Part shown: positions 55,869 to 64,000 of the stretch, piece by piece
Numbering within the stretch: the stretch's first letter is position 1
How the letters are laid out: every line of letters begins with the position of its first letter
Source of the DNA: Undibacterium sp. YM2
GTDB lineage: Bacteria > Pseudomonadota > Gammaproteobacteria > Burkholderiales > Burkholderiaceae_D
Direction of reading: 5' to 3'
NCBI RefSeq assembly: GCF_009937975.1
Contig: NZ_AP018441.1
Location: forward strand, 1,984,001-2,048,000
DNA: 64,000 bases
Position numbers and translations under genes: made by a program
The notes under the pieces: model-generated
Told to the model about the DNA's origin: nothing
Seen by the model: the letters and a program-made list of their open reading frames with translations, nothing else
The model's database searches: none

Positions 55869-56648
55869 TTAATATGTACCGGTATAACCCAGTGTCAGTG
55901 AAATCTGTCTTGCTGTTTCAGTCAGGTTACTCAGCCACTCTTCCTGCAGGCGGTCTGCAGGTGCAGAGATAGACAGGCCAGCAATCATTTTGCCGCTGTC
56001 ATCGTGGATACCTGCTGCCATGCAGCGTACACCGAGTTCCAGTTCTTCATTATCCCTGGCATAGCCGTTTTCACGCACAGCCGACAATTCTTTTTCCAGT
56101 TTGGCGAGATCAGTAATCGAATTCTTATTGTGACCAGCCAGACCAGTCCGGGTTGCATAAGCGCGTATCGCCTTCGGTTCATCAAGGGACAGGAAGAGTT
56201 TGCCTGTTGAAGTCAGGTGCAGCGGGGCGCGGCCACCAATAGCACGTACCACCTGCATGCCCGAGCGCTCAGAGAAAGCCCGGTCTATATAGACAATTTC
56301 ATCGCCCTGGCGTACCGACAGGTTAATGGTCTGGTTGGTCTGGCGGTGCAGGGCACGCATGAATTCCAGCGCGGCCTCACGCACATTTAGGCGGCTCTTG
56401 ACGATATTGCCCAGTTCCAGCAGGCGCATGCCCAGGCGATAAGAACCAGTGTCGGCTCTGTCTACAAAACGGGTAAGCACCATATCATTAAGGATGCGGT
56501 GGGCAGTGGAGGGGTGCAAGCCTGTGACGATAGCCAGTTCCTTGAGGCTGACCGGGTCCTGGTAACGCGACAGGGCATCCAGCAAGGACACCATGCGTTC
56601 TATGACCTGTATGGATGTTTTATCAGAAGCGGGCGTATCGTTTTTCAT
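55869..56648 (-). CDS. IclR family transcriptional regulator
   Basis: This is a 259-residue regulator. The N-terminal winged helix-turn-helix (about 12-75) has SLLDALSRYQDPVSLKELA and GLHPSTAHRILNDMV. The C-terminal effector domain (about 85-255) carries GGRAPLHLTSTGKLFLS and ELGVRCMAAGIHD. The start at 56648 (MKNDTPASDK) matches family length; the frame is open far upstream, but that extension is not IclR-like. It is divergent from dgkA. Target and effector are unknown. Confidence 0.92.
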   Translation of the reverse strand: MKNDTPASDKTSIQVIERMVSLLDALSRYQDPVSLKELAIVTGLHPSTAHRILNDMVLTRFVDRADTGSYRLGMRLLELGNIVKSRLNVREAALEFMRALHRQTNQTINLSVRQGDEIVYIDRAFSERSGMQVVRAIGGRAPLHLTSTGKLFLSLDEPKAIRAYATRTGLAGHNKNSITDLAKLEKELSAVRENGYARDNEELELGVRCMAAGIHDDSGKMIAGLSISAPADRLQEEWLSNLTETARQISLTLGYTGTY

Positions 56649-56900
56649 ATTATGGTTGGTGCGCTGCAATATATAAGTTATACCACAATGTGAAATGAAC
56701 GTCACGGCTTCGTCGCCAAAATACAATATATGCAGCAAGATGATGTGCACTGACACTGTCAGCATGCAAGAAATTGATTTGCAATAAGTAAATCTTCTTG
56801 TTACAGACTTATAGTCCTGTAAAATTCGCCACCTGAGTGGAGGCTGACTGACCTGGCTTTCATCTGCAATACTGTTCAAGTGTGGGTTTAAGGAATAAAA

Positions 56901-57299
56901 ATGTCTGAAAAAGAACAAGCTGTCAGTGAATTCAAAAGCAAAAGTGGCCTGCGCCGTATATTTTCGGCCTTTCTGTACTCCATCGATGGTTTGCGCTCTG
57001 CCTGGAAAAACGAACATGCCTTCCGCCAGGAACTGGTGCTGGTGGTTAGTGGCTCTGTTATTGCCTTGTTTTTGCCAGTGTCAGCTTTTGAAAAACTGAT
57101 GATGATAGCCGTGCTGGTCTTGATACTGGTGGTTGAGCTCATCAATTCAGCGATTGAAGCCGTGGTAGATCGTGTCTCGCTGGAGCGCCATACCTTGTCC
57201 AAAAATGCCAAGGACTTTGGCAGTGCCGCCGTCTTGCTGACAGTGTTGATAGCGCTGGCAACCTGGGTAGTCATTTTGCTTGACCGTTTTTACTATTGA
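56901..57299 (+). CDS. dgkA: diacylglycerol kinase (prokaryotic, membrane)
   Basis: DgkA phosphorylates diacylglycerol released during membrane-derived oligosaccharide or LPS modification. The 132-residue protein has three membrane spans and the family signature ELINSAIEAVVDRVSLERH, with catalytic glutamate and asparagine. SIDGLRSAWKNEHAFRQEL is the conserved N-terminal surface helix. It is 25 bases upstream of cobT on the same strand and may share its transcript, though the functions are unrelated. Confidence 0.95.
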   Translation: MSEKEQAVSEFKSKSGLRRIFSAFLYSIDGLRSAWKNEHAFRQELVLVVSGSVIALFLPVSAFEKLMMIAVLVLILVVELINSAIEAVVDRVSLERHTLSKNAKDFGSAAVLLTVLIALATWVVILLDRFYY

Positions 57300-57324
57300 T
57301 TGCTTTTACTATTGACCGTCAGAC

Positions 57325-58362
57325 ATGCTTAATTTCAATATTGCTGCCACCACCAATCCCGCTCTGCAAGCTGAACTCGCCGCTGCCATCAACAACAAGA
57401 CCAAGCCTCTGGGCAGTCTTGGTCGTCTTGAGCATCTGGCGGCACAAATAGGTTTGATGCAGCGAAGCACACAGCCGGAATTGCGTGAGCCGGCCATCGT
57501 TGTCTTTGCTGGTGATCATGGTGTTGTGGCTGAGGGTATTTCTGCTTTTCCTCAGGACGTGACCTGGCAGATGGTAGAGAATTTCCTGGCGAATGGTGCG
57601 GCGATCAATGTCTTTGCAAGGCAGAATGGCATCGCTCTGCATGTGGTGGATGCTGGGGTCAATCATGAATTTGGCCCGCGTGAAAAACTGTTGAGCATGA
57701 AAGTCGCCAATGGCACGCACAATTTTGCCAAAGAACCGGCAATGACTGCTGCCCAATGCCAGGCCGCCATGCAAAATGGTGCAGAACTGGTGGCGGGCCT
57801 GTCTGGCAATGTGCTGGGATTTGGCGAGATGGGCATAGGCAATACCACGGCTGCGGCTGCACTCATGCACAAGCTGACGGGTGTTCCTGTCGTGGATTGC
57901 GTAGGTGCAGGCACAGGTTTGTCTGCGGAAGGCATACGCCATAAACAGGTTGTCATTGAAGCTGCCGTAGCCTTGCACGCAAATGTAGAAGAGCCTGCAG
58001 ATGTGCTGGCTACTTTTGGCGGTTTTGAAATCGCGACCATGGTCGGTGCCATGCTGGCAGCGGCAGAGCGTCGCATGGTCTTGCTGATAGATGGTTTTAT
58101 CGTGACCAGCGCCTTGCTGGTGGCAGCCAGGATGCAGCCGGCAATACTCGATTACTGTGTGTTTTCACACCAGTCTGACGAGAGCGGTCATGCCCAAATG
58201 TTGCAGGCCTTGCAGGTCAAACCTGTGCTGCAACTCGACTTGCGCCTCGGTGAGGGCACGGGGGCAGCGCTGGTTTATCCTATGCTGCAGGCTGCGGTCA
58301 ATTTTCTGAACCAGATGGCGACTTTTGCGTCTGCGCAGGTGAGTGAAAAGAGCGGCGACTAG
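57325..58362 (+). CDS. cobT: nicotinate-nucleotide-dimethylbenzimidazole phosphoribosyltransferase
   Basis: CobT makes alpha-ribazole phosphate, the precursor of the lower ligand of cobalamin. The 345-residue protein has the conserved opening INNKTKPLGSLGRLE, then VFAGDHGVVAEGISAFPQDVT, GEMGIGNTTAAAAL and the catalytic-glutamate segment LRLGEGTGAALVYPM near the C-terminus. It is the first of cobT-cobS-cobC. No cobalamin riboswitch precedes this group. Confidence 0.96.
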   Translation: MLNFNIAATTNPALQAELAAAINNKTKPLGSLGRLEHLAAQIGLMQRSTQPELREPAIVVFAGDHGVVAEGISAFPQDVTWQMVENFLANGAAINVFARQNGIALHVVDAGVNHEFGPREKLLSMKVANGTHNFAKEPAMTAAQCQAAMQNGAELVAGLSGNVLGFGEMGIGNTTAAAALMHKLTGVPVVDCVGAGTGLSAEGIRHKQVVIEAAVALHANVEEPADVLATFGGFEIATMVGAMLAAAERRMVLLIDGFIVTSALLVAARMQPAILDYCVFSHQSDESGHAQMLQALQVKPVLQLDLRLGEGTGAALVYPMLQAAVNFLNQMATFASAQVSEKSGD

Positions 58363-58402
58363 ATATTGCCATACTGCGATTACCCATACTGCAGGAGCTC
58401 GC

Positions 58403-59170
58403 TTGCATCAATTACGCTTATTCTTCATCGCCCTGCAGTTCTTTACCCGCATCCCCATACCAGCCTGGGTAGGGTTTGAGCCTGACTGGTTGCGGCAGTC
58501 TTCACGCTATTTCCCGGCAACAGGCTGGGTTGTGGGGGCGGTGTGTGCAAGCGTCTATGCAGCTGCAGCGCAATTGTGGCCGCATGTGGTGGCAGTGGTG
58601 CTATCTACTATTGCAGGCATCTTGCTGACAGGCGCTTTTCATGAAGATGGTTTTGCTGATGTCTGCGATGGCTTTGGTGGCGGCATGACCCCAGAGCGGG
58701 TGCTGGAAATCATGAAGGATTCACGCGTCGGTGCCTATGGTGCCATAGGTATTTTACTGATGCTGACTCTGAAGCTGACTTTACTCTTCAGCTTGCCTGC
58801 CTCGACAGTTATACCTGCCTTGCTGCTCGCACATCCTTTGTCACGGCTGGCTTCATGCAGCCTGATCTGGCTGATGTCTTATGCCCGACATGAAGGCAAG
58901 GCCAAGCCGCTGGCGCAGGAGATGAGTAATGGCGAATTTTTCGTTGCCTGCCTGACGGTGCTTTTGCCTGGCTTAGCGCTGCTGTACTTCTTTCCTTTTC
59001 CATTGTATTCGCTGCTGCTGGCCCTTTGCCTGGTGTTATTGCTGACCTGGCGCATGGCACGTATGTTCCAGCGCAGAATAGGCGGCTTTACCGGTGATTG
59101 TCTGGGGGCTACCCAGCAAGTGGCAGAAGTGGCTATCTACCTGGGTTTGCTGGCTTTTCAGGCGGCCTGA
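58403..59170 (+). CDS. cobS: adenosylcobinamide-GDP ribazoletransferase (cobalamin synthase)
   Basis: CobS joins adenosylcobinamide-GDP and alpha-ribazole in the inner membrane. The 255-residue protein has several membrane spans and the family motifs FFIALQFFTRIPIP, GAFHEDGFADVCDGFGGG and MKDSRVGAYGAIG. I place the start at TTG 58403, with AGGAG five bases upstream; an in-frame GTG at 58343 inside cobT adds 20 residues unlike the family. It is preceded by cobT and followed after one base by cobC. Confidence 0.94.
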   Translation: MHQLRLFFIALQFFTRIPIPAWVGFEPDWLRQSSRYFPATGWVVGAVCASVYAAAAQLWPHVVAVVLSTIAGILLTGAFHEDGFADVCDGFGGGMTPERVLEIMKDSRVGAYGAIGILLMLTLKLTLLFSLPASTVIPALLLAHPLSRLASCSLIWLMSYARHEGKAKPLAQEMSNGEFFVACLTVLLPGLALLYFFPFPLYSLLLALCLVLLLTWRMARMFQRRIGGFTGDCLGATQQVAEVAIYLGLLAFQAA

Positions 59171-59171
59171 T

Positions 59172-59720
59172 ATGCGCCTGCATTTGCTCCGGCATACCAA
59201 ACCGCGGATAGCAGCAGGTTTGTGCTATGGACAAACAGATGTTGATGTCTTTGAGGCCGACTGTGCTGCATTGGTGAAGAATTTATACAATCGCTTGCAG
59301 CCGGGTTTGCCAGTATTTTCCAGCCCCTTGCAACGTTGTGCCAGGCTGGCCAGCTCGTTGCACACAGAACCTGTATTTGATGAGCGTTTGCAAGAACTGA
59401 ATTTCGGTGCGTGGGAAATGCAAGCCTGGGATGCCATTCCAAGACATGAAATCGATGCCTGGGCTGCATCTCCCGCCAGCTACAAGCCCGGTGGTGTTGA
59501 ATCTGCCATAGACTTGGCGCAACGCGTAATAAACTGGCTGAATGATATGCGTGCACTGGCCTTGCCGGAGGTCATCGTCATTACCCACGGCGGTGTCATG
59601 CGCATGTTGCTGGCCTGGCGGGCAGGTATGGGGGCAGAGGAGCTGGCAGAGCTGGTCTGCGCACAAAACCGCAGTCTTGCCTTTGGTGAATATCAGGAAA
59701 TACTGGTATTTCATGCTTAA
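59172..59720 (+). CDS. cobC: histidine phosphatase family protein, probable alpha-ribazole phosphatase
   Basis: This is a 182-residue histidine phosphatase. The catalytic His8 is in LLRHTKPRIA (RHT instead of the commoner RHG). FSSPLQRCARLA and ELNFGAWEMQAWD follow, with the second histidine in VITHGGVMRMLL. In the cob context it most likely dephosphorylates alpha-ribazole phosphate. The start at MRLHLLRHTK (59172) is one base after the cobS stop. Confidence 0.9.
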   Translation: MRLHLLRHTKPRIAAGLCYGQTDVDVFEADCAALVKNLYNRLQPGLPVFSSPLQRCARLASSLHTEPVFDERLQELNFGAWEMQAWDAIPRHEIDAWAASPASYKPGGVESAIDLAQRVINWLNDMRALALPEVIVITHGGVMRMLLAWRAGMGAEELAELVCAQNRSLAFGEYQEILVFHA

Positions 59721-59776
59721 TACAGATAGTATTTACGCAAGACTGACAAGAAATCCATGTTTCCCATGGTCATCGC

Positions 59777-60121
59777 ATGATAGAACTCAGGAGATCCCCG
59801 CGTATTACCGTGACTTGGCGCGCAGGTGTTAAATTGCCTGACGGTAAACTGGTTCTCGCCAAGTTGGTCAATATCTCGGCCGAGGGTGTGCTCCTGCATA
59901 CGACTGAAAACCTGATGCCACAACGCAGTTACCCCATGTTGATAGAAATCCCCGGCATCTTTCAGGAATCCCAGATTTACAAGGTCAGTTGCAAAGGCAC
60001 AGTCAGGCATGCCATCCTCAGTGGCGAGGTTTATCATGTAGGCATACAGCTCTCAGAAATGTCGCAATTGCATACTGAACTGGTGACTGCCTGGATATCC
60101 AAGACTGCCCATCTGGGTTGA
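59777..60121 (+). CDS. PilZ domain protein
   Basis: This is a 114-residue single PilZ domain. The c-di-GMP-binding pattern is visible as RRSPRITVTWRAGVKL (RxxxR) near the start and NISAEGVLLHT (N/DxSxxG) near residues 34-44. PilZ proteins act on motility, exopolysaccharide or secretion targets after binding c-di-GMP. It lies between cobC and the cobalamin riboswitch and is unrelated to B12 by known function. Its target is unknown. Confidence 0.85.
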   Translation: MIELRRSPRITVTWRAGVKLPDGKLVLAKLVNISAEGVLLHTTENLMPQRSYPMLIEIPGIFQESQIYKVSCKGTVRHAILSGEVYHVGIQLSEMSQLHTELVTAWISKTAHLG

Positions 60122-60238
60122 ATTCTTGCTCTTATCGAGGCAAATCTGCTTTGTTTTCAATAAGTTAATAAACTGAGCTGCATCAGTTTTTAAGCCTTTC
60201 AAACTTGCGGCTACCCCATCTGTCTATAGAATGGCGGG

Positions 60239-60448
60239 GTTTTGGTGCTCGCGGATATATTCATGTCTGCGGTTAAACGGGAAACACTAAGCTCTTGCAA
60301 AAGTGTGCTGCCCCGCAACGGTGTACAAGTTGCTGCGAATTCAGAAGACTTATGTCGTTCACACGCAGCCAGCCATTTTCCAATACCACTGTGCTATGTG
60401 CATGGGAAGGTCAGATGGTGGATACTTGTCAGCCCGGATACCGGCCAG
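60239..60448 (+). promoter_or_regulatory. cobalamin (B12) riboswitch
   Basis: The conserved pieces appear in order: TTAAACGGGAAAC (60273-60285), GCTGCCCCGCAACGG (60307-60321), CCACTG (60386-60391), GGGAAGG (60404-60410) and the B12-box-like GTCAGCCCGGATACCGGCC (60428-60446). It lies about 190 bases upstream of the btuB start. The remaining leader to 60641 presumably holds the expression platform; I do not see a clear terminator in it, so control may be at translation. Confidence 0.92.
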
Positions 60449-60641
60449 AATAAGTGAAGCAATACGGACGGGGAAGTTTCGTGAAACAGAAACGCATTCA
60501 TTGCCTTGTTATGGTGGGGTGCGAAATCCTGACAGTGCAGGCTGCCTGTATGGCCCTGTAGCTGACGCCAGTGTCCTTATTGCTTTGTTCAAAGTAGCCT
60601 GCGGGGACGTTGGCGACTTGCTCCATTTTTTCTGAAATATC

Positions 60642-62503
60642 ATGACATCTGTATTCAAACCGCTCGCCCTCAGCCTGGCTATTGCCGCTGCATTCCATCC
60701 ACTATCGCTTTTGCCCAAACCACTGCTGTAGGCGCGGCTTCCAGCGTTGTGATTACCGCTGGTCGCCAGACACAAGCCGCCAAAGACGTGCTCGCAGATA
60801 ACGTCGTCATCACTGCTGAGGACATCGCCAAATCCGGCGCTGCTTCTGTCGTTGATCTGCTGCAGCAACAGCGCGGCATAGAAATCGCCCGCAACGGTGG
60901 CCCTGGTACGACTGCTTCCGTCTTCATGCGCGGTGGCAACAATGCGCAAAACGTAGTGTTGATTGATGGCGTGCGCATCGGTTCTTCCACTACCGGTGGT
61001 GCCACCTGGTCTTCCATCCCATTGTCACAGATCGACCGTATTGAAGTCGTGTATGGCCCCTTGTCCAGCCTGTATGGTGCTGATGCCATGGGTGGTGTAA
61101 TACAGATATTCACTAAAAAGGGTACTGGTGTTATCAGTCCTACCGTGTCGACTGGTTTGGGTAGCTATGGCACTCGTAAATTGCAGGCGGGTATCTTTGG
61201 TTCTGTGGCTAATAATCTCAGTCTCAGCCTGAATGCTGGCCACGAAGAGAGCGATGGTTTTTCTGCAACCAAGCCAACAGCGGATTTTGGCTATAACCCT
61301 GACAAAGACGGCTACAAGCTGGATAGTTTTAATGGCCGTCTGGTGTGGGAACTTAGCAAGGGTTATGAACTAGGCGTGAGTATTTTGCACAGCCGTAATA
61401 ATGCACAATATGATTCCGGCTTAAATCGTGAAGACCGTTCAATTTCGACATTGGAAACTATTGCCGTATTTGGTCGTGGCAAGGTTACTGATAATTGGAC
61501 AGCTTCTCTGCAATTAGCCAAAGCTACTGACAAAGGGGCAACAGAATCTGTTACCAGCACAAAGTATAGCTACAGCCAGATTAGCACGGTGCAGGATAGT
61601 CTGAGCTTCCAAAATGACATTCGCATCGGTAAAGACACATTGCAAGTTATTGCAGAAACAAGGGAAGAAAACGTCGATACACCTACTTTGGCTCTGAATG
61701 GCAAGCGGACGACTAACTCTTTTGCTGCATCTTATGTGTTCAAGCAAGACGCTCATCTGGCCAGTGCCAGCATACGTAATGACCGCAGTTCGCAATACGG
61801 CTCCAATACGACTGGCAGCATAGCTTACGGCTATCGTTTCACTGATGCTCTGCGCGTCAATGCCAGCTATGGCACCAGCTTCAGAGCGCCTACTTTCAAT
61901 GAACTGTATTACCCTAATTATGGTGTTGCCACCAACAAACCGGAAAAAGCAAAGAATGCAGAAATCGGTGCGTATTTTGAGCAAGGTGATACTCAGTTAA
62001 GTGCGGTGTACTATCAAAACAAGGCAACTGATCTGTTGATTTCTGCCGGTTCTGCAGATTGTCCAGCAGGTTATACTTTTGGTTGCGCGCGCAACGTCAA
62101 TAAAGCGACATTGTCTGGCTTGAGTATAGGTGGTAGTACACGCTTTGCTGACTTGACATTGCGTGGTTCCATTGACTTCCAGAATCCTAAAGATGACACG
62201 ACAGGCAAACGCCTGGCACGCCGCTCCAAACAGCATGGTACTTTTGCCGCAGAATATGCTTTGCCTAGCGCAAAAATTGGTGTGGAAACAATCTTCTCTG
62301 GAGAGCGTTTTGATGATGCCGCTAACAGCAGAACTCTTGCTTCCTATCAGTTGCTGAACCTGTATGCAAGCTATGAAATCGCAAAAAATACAACGGTGCT
62401 GGCACGCTGGAATAATGCCCTGAACAAGGACTATGAACTGGCAAAAGGTTATGCAACAGCTGGTTCCAATGTATTTGTCGGCGTGAACTACGGCTTTAAA
62501 TAA
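60642..62503 (+). CDS. btuB: TonB-dependent vitamin B12 receptor, frameshift in signal peptide
   Basis: This is an outer-membrane cobalamin transporter. The main frame (from about 60710) encodes the TonB box region SSVVITAG, the plug (ENVVITAEDIAK-like start, QRGIEIARNGGPG, VFMRGGNNAQNVVLIDGV) and a 22-strand barrel ending VFVGVNYGFK. A proper start is missing in that frame. ATG at 60642 begins MTSVFKPLALSLAIAAAFHP, a clear signal peptide in another frame. One extra C at 60695-60696 would give AAFPSTIAFAQTT and join the two, making 620 residues. So the gene has a one-base deletion or the assembly does. Riboswitch control and the btuC-btuD genes downstream support B12. Confidence 0.88.
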
Positions 62504-62640
62504 GTCTGGCATTGATGTGATGCGATGTGGCAGATATGGCTGCATCGCCCATCACATCAGCAAGCTGATAAGCTGATGTGCAGGTCTGGTTTTTAAAAGA
62601 TGCTGCACATCAAAACCTGTTTTACCTTTGGACCAGACTA

Positions 62641-63698
62641 ATGATAGCGTCTTTTTTTTCTGCACGACAGCGCAAGCAATCCCCCAGGATGGCGGTCGCT
62701 CAACGTGCCGGTCTGGTTCTCCCTATTTTATTTGCTGCCGCTGTAGGCAGCATATTGATTGCCTGCGTCTGCGGTTCAGTGTCTCTGAGCTTTGCTGAAT
62801 TATGGCAAGCCTTGCTGGAATTGCTGCGTGGCCCGCCAACGACCTTGCCCGGCAGTCTGCTGGATTTACGCCTGGGCCGTGCGCTGACCGGTTTTGTGAC
62901 TGGTGCTACGCTGGCACTGGCTGGCGTCATGATGCAGGCGCTATTGCGCAACCCACTGGCTGACCCTTATGTACTCGGCATATCCGGTGGTGCATCTGTC
63001 GGTGCGCTGGCAACCATCTTGTTTTTCGGTGCATTCTGGTTGGTCGATGTGGCGGCCTTTGCCGGTGCAATTACGGTGGCGCTGTTATTGTTCGGCCTGG
63101 CTTACCGCGACCTGCGCGGTGCGGGTAGTACCGATGGTAGTGCACCTGTCTTGCTGCTGACGGGTGTCATCGTCGCTACCGGTTGCGGTGCCATCATTAC
63201 CCTCATGCTGTCGATTGCTCCAGACAGCCGCTTGCGCGGCATGGTGTTCTGGATGATAGGTGATCTGTCGAATACTCAGTCACGCTATGTGCCCTGGTTG
63301 ATACTTGGCGCCATCTTGCTGTTCGTCATGCGCAATGCGCGTTCCATCAATGTCGCAGCCATGTATGCCGACAATGCCAGCACCCTAGGTGTCAATATTG
63401 GTCGTCTGCGACAACTGCTGTTTTTATGTTCGGCCTTGCTGACTGCAAGTGCCGTCAGTAATGCGGGTAGCATAGGTTTTGTTGGCCTCATCATGCCGCA
63501 TATCTGCCGCTTTGCCTGGGGCCGGATCACCGATTGCTGGCACCTGCTGCGACCCTGGCTGGTGGCTGTTTCCTGGTGCTGGCAGATACAGTGGCCCGTA
63601 CCGTGGTCGCGCCACAGCAGTTGCCGGTCGGCGTCATTACAGCCCTGGTAGGTGTACCCATGTTCCTGCTGCAATTGCATCAGTTGCGGAGGCGTTGA
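62641..63698 (+). pseudogene. btuC: vitamin B12 ABC transporter permease, frameshifted near the 3' end
   Basis: This FecCD-type permease carries cobalamin across the inner membrane. It has about ten membrane spans, with LALAGVMMQALLRNPLADPY, LGISGGASVGA and [17 protein letters not shown]. As read, the frame ends at 63651 with an unrelated tail. After CRFAWG the expected sequence continues in another frame: [24 protein letters not shown], then [15 protein letters not shown] to a stop at 63696-63698. One missing C at 63522-63523 explains it; restored length is 352 residues. The restored stop overlaps the btuD start. Confidence 0.87.
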
Positions 63699-64000
63699 TG
63701 GATATCCGCAACCTGAATTTATCGGTAGGCAAGCGCGTGCTGGTGCGTGACCTCAACTGGCAAATACAGCCAGGTGAATGCTGGTGCATCATAGGCCGCA
63801 ATGGCGCTGGTAAAAGTACCTTGCTGCGCACGCTTGCTGGCCTGCGTCCCATAGAAAGTGGCCAGGTCTATTTGCGTGATAAACCTTTGCAAGACTGGGC
63901 ATTGACGGCCCTTGCCCGTGAGCGTTCTTTCTTGCCGCAGGGCAGGGTAGATGCCTTTGGCTATTCTGCGCTGGATACTGTACTCAGTGCCCGTCATCCC
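63698..64000 (+). CDS. btuD: vitamin B12 ABC transporter ATP-binding protein (partial, runs off window)
   Basis: The first 101 codons of an ABC ATPase are present. Walker A reads GRNGAGKST, preceded by WCII and followed by LLRTLAGLRPIESGQV. The Q-loop is in FLPQGRVDAF. The ATG at 63698 overlaps the restored btuC stop (TGATG), the usual btuC-btuD coupling. It is cut by the window end before the signature and Walker B motifs. BtuD is favoured over FhuC/FecE because of the riboswitch-btuB-btuC context. Confidence 0.88.
   Translation, partial: MDIRNLNLSVGKRVLVRDLNWQIQPGECWCIIGRNGAGKSTLLRTLAGLRPIESGQVYLRDKPLQDWALTALARERSFLPQGRVDAFGYSALDTVLSARHP

Noticed and set aside
60242..60457. 71-codon open frame upstream of btuB
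   Set aside because: It overlaps the cobalamin riboswitch almost exactly; the conservation there is RNA structure.

Overview
The window reads as an ordinary stretch of chromosome from a Gram-negative betaproteobacterium, probably Burkholderiales and plausibly Oxalobacteraceae (an Undibacterium-like genome). This is inferred from the protein families, the moderate GC content and the gene groupings. No database search was possible. About 50 genes are packed on both strands. No tRNA, rRNA, phage, CRISPR array, transposase or plasmid gene is visible.

Layout. 1-10.8 kb: parE-parC (topoisomerase IV), a pseudo-receiver protein, a VWA protein, an acetyltransferase, rpsT, a small Ala/Lys-rich secreted protein, an RluE-type pseudouridine synthase and icd. 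11-17.3 kb: a large periplasmic transglutaminase-like/TPR protein with a coiled-coil partner, then a LuxR-type two-component pair. 17.4-23.6 kb: cspA, clpS-clpA, OsmC, pirin, FMN reductase and small unknowns. 23.6-30 kb: a minus-strand ribF-ileS-lspA-coaBC-dut run with strong intercistronic hairpins. 30-41.6 kb is the most accessory part: a zinc-ribbon miniprotein, a methyltransferase, a DUF885 protein, a tyrosine phosphatase with an in-frame stop, a large secreted PHP/Ig-repeat protein behind a LacI-type palindrome, a GST, and an ADP-ribosylglycohydrolase overlapping an AlaX-like editing protein. 41.6-49.7 kb: yidB-like, rsmE, and a SNF2 helicase - speD/speE fusion - DUF1190 lipoprotein - glutathionylspermidine-synthase-like - DUF350 run. 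49.9-57.3 kb: tkt, gap, a second-type signal peptidase, BON and Cache proteins, IclR and dgkA. 57.3-64 kb: vitamin B12 genes cobT-cobS-cobC, a PilZ protein, then a cobalamin riboswitch followed by btuB-btuC-btuD; the window ends inside btuD.

The main find is a set of reading-frame breaks. Three genes (the glutathionylspermidine-synthase-like gene, btuB and btuC) each lack exactly one C/G base in a short C/G run, and the family-typical sequence continues in another frame. A fourth (the phosphatase) has an in-frame TGA 15 codons before its natural end. Either the assembly carries systematic indels or these are real lesions, two of them in one B12 uptake operon. No clearly novel defence or mobile system was found. 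The best candidates for under-described biology are the polyamine fusion cluster, the ADP-ribosylhydrolase/AlaX pair and the transglutaminase/coiled-coil pair.
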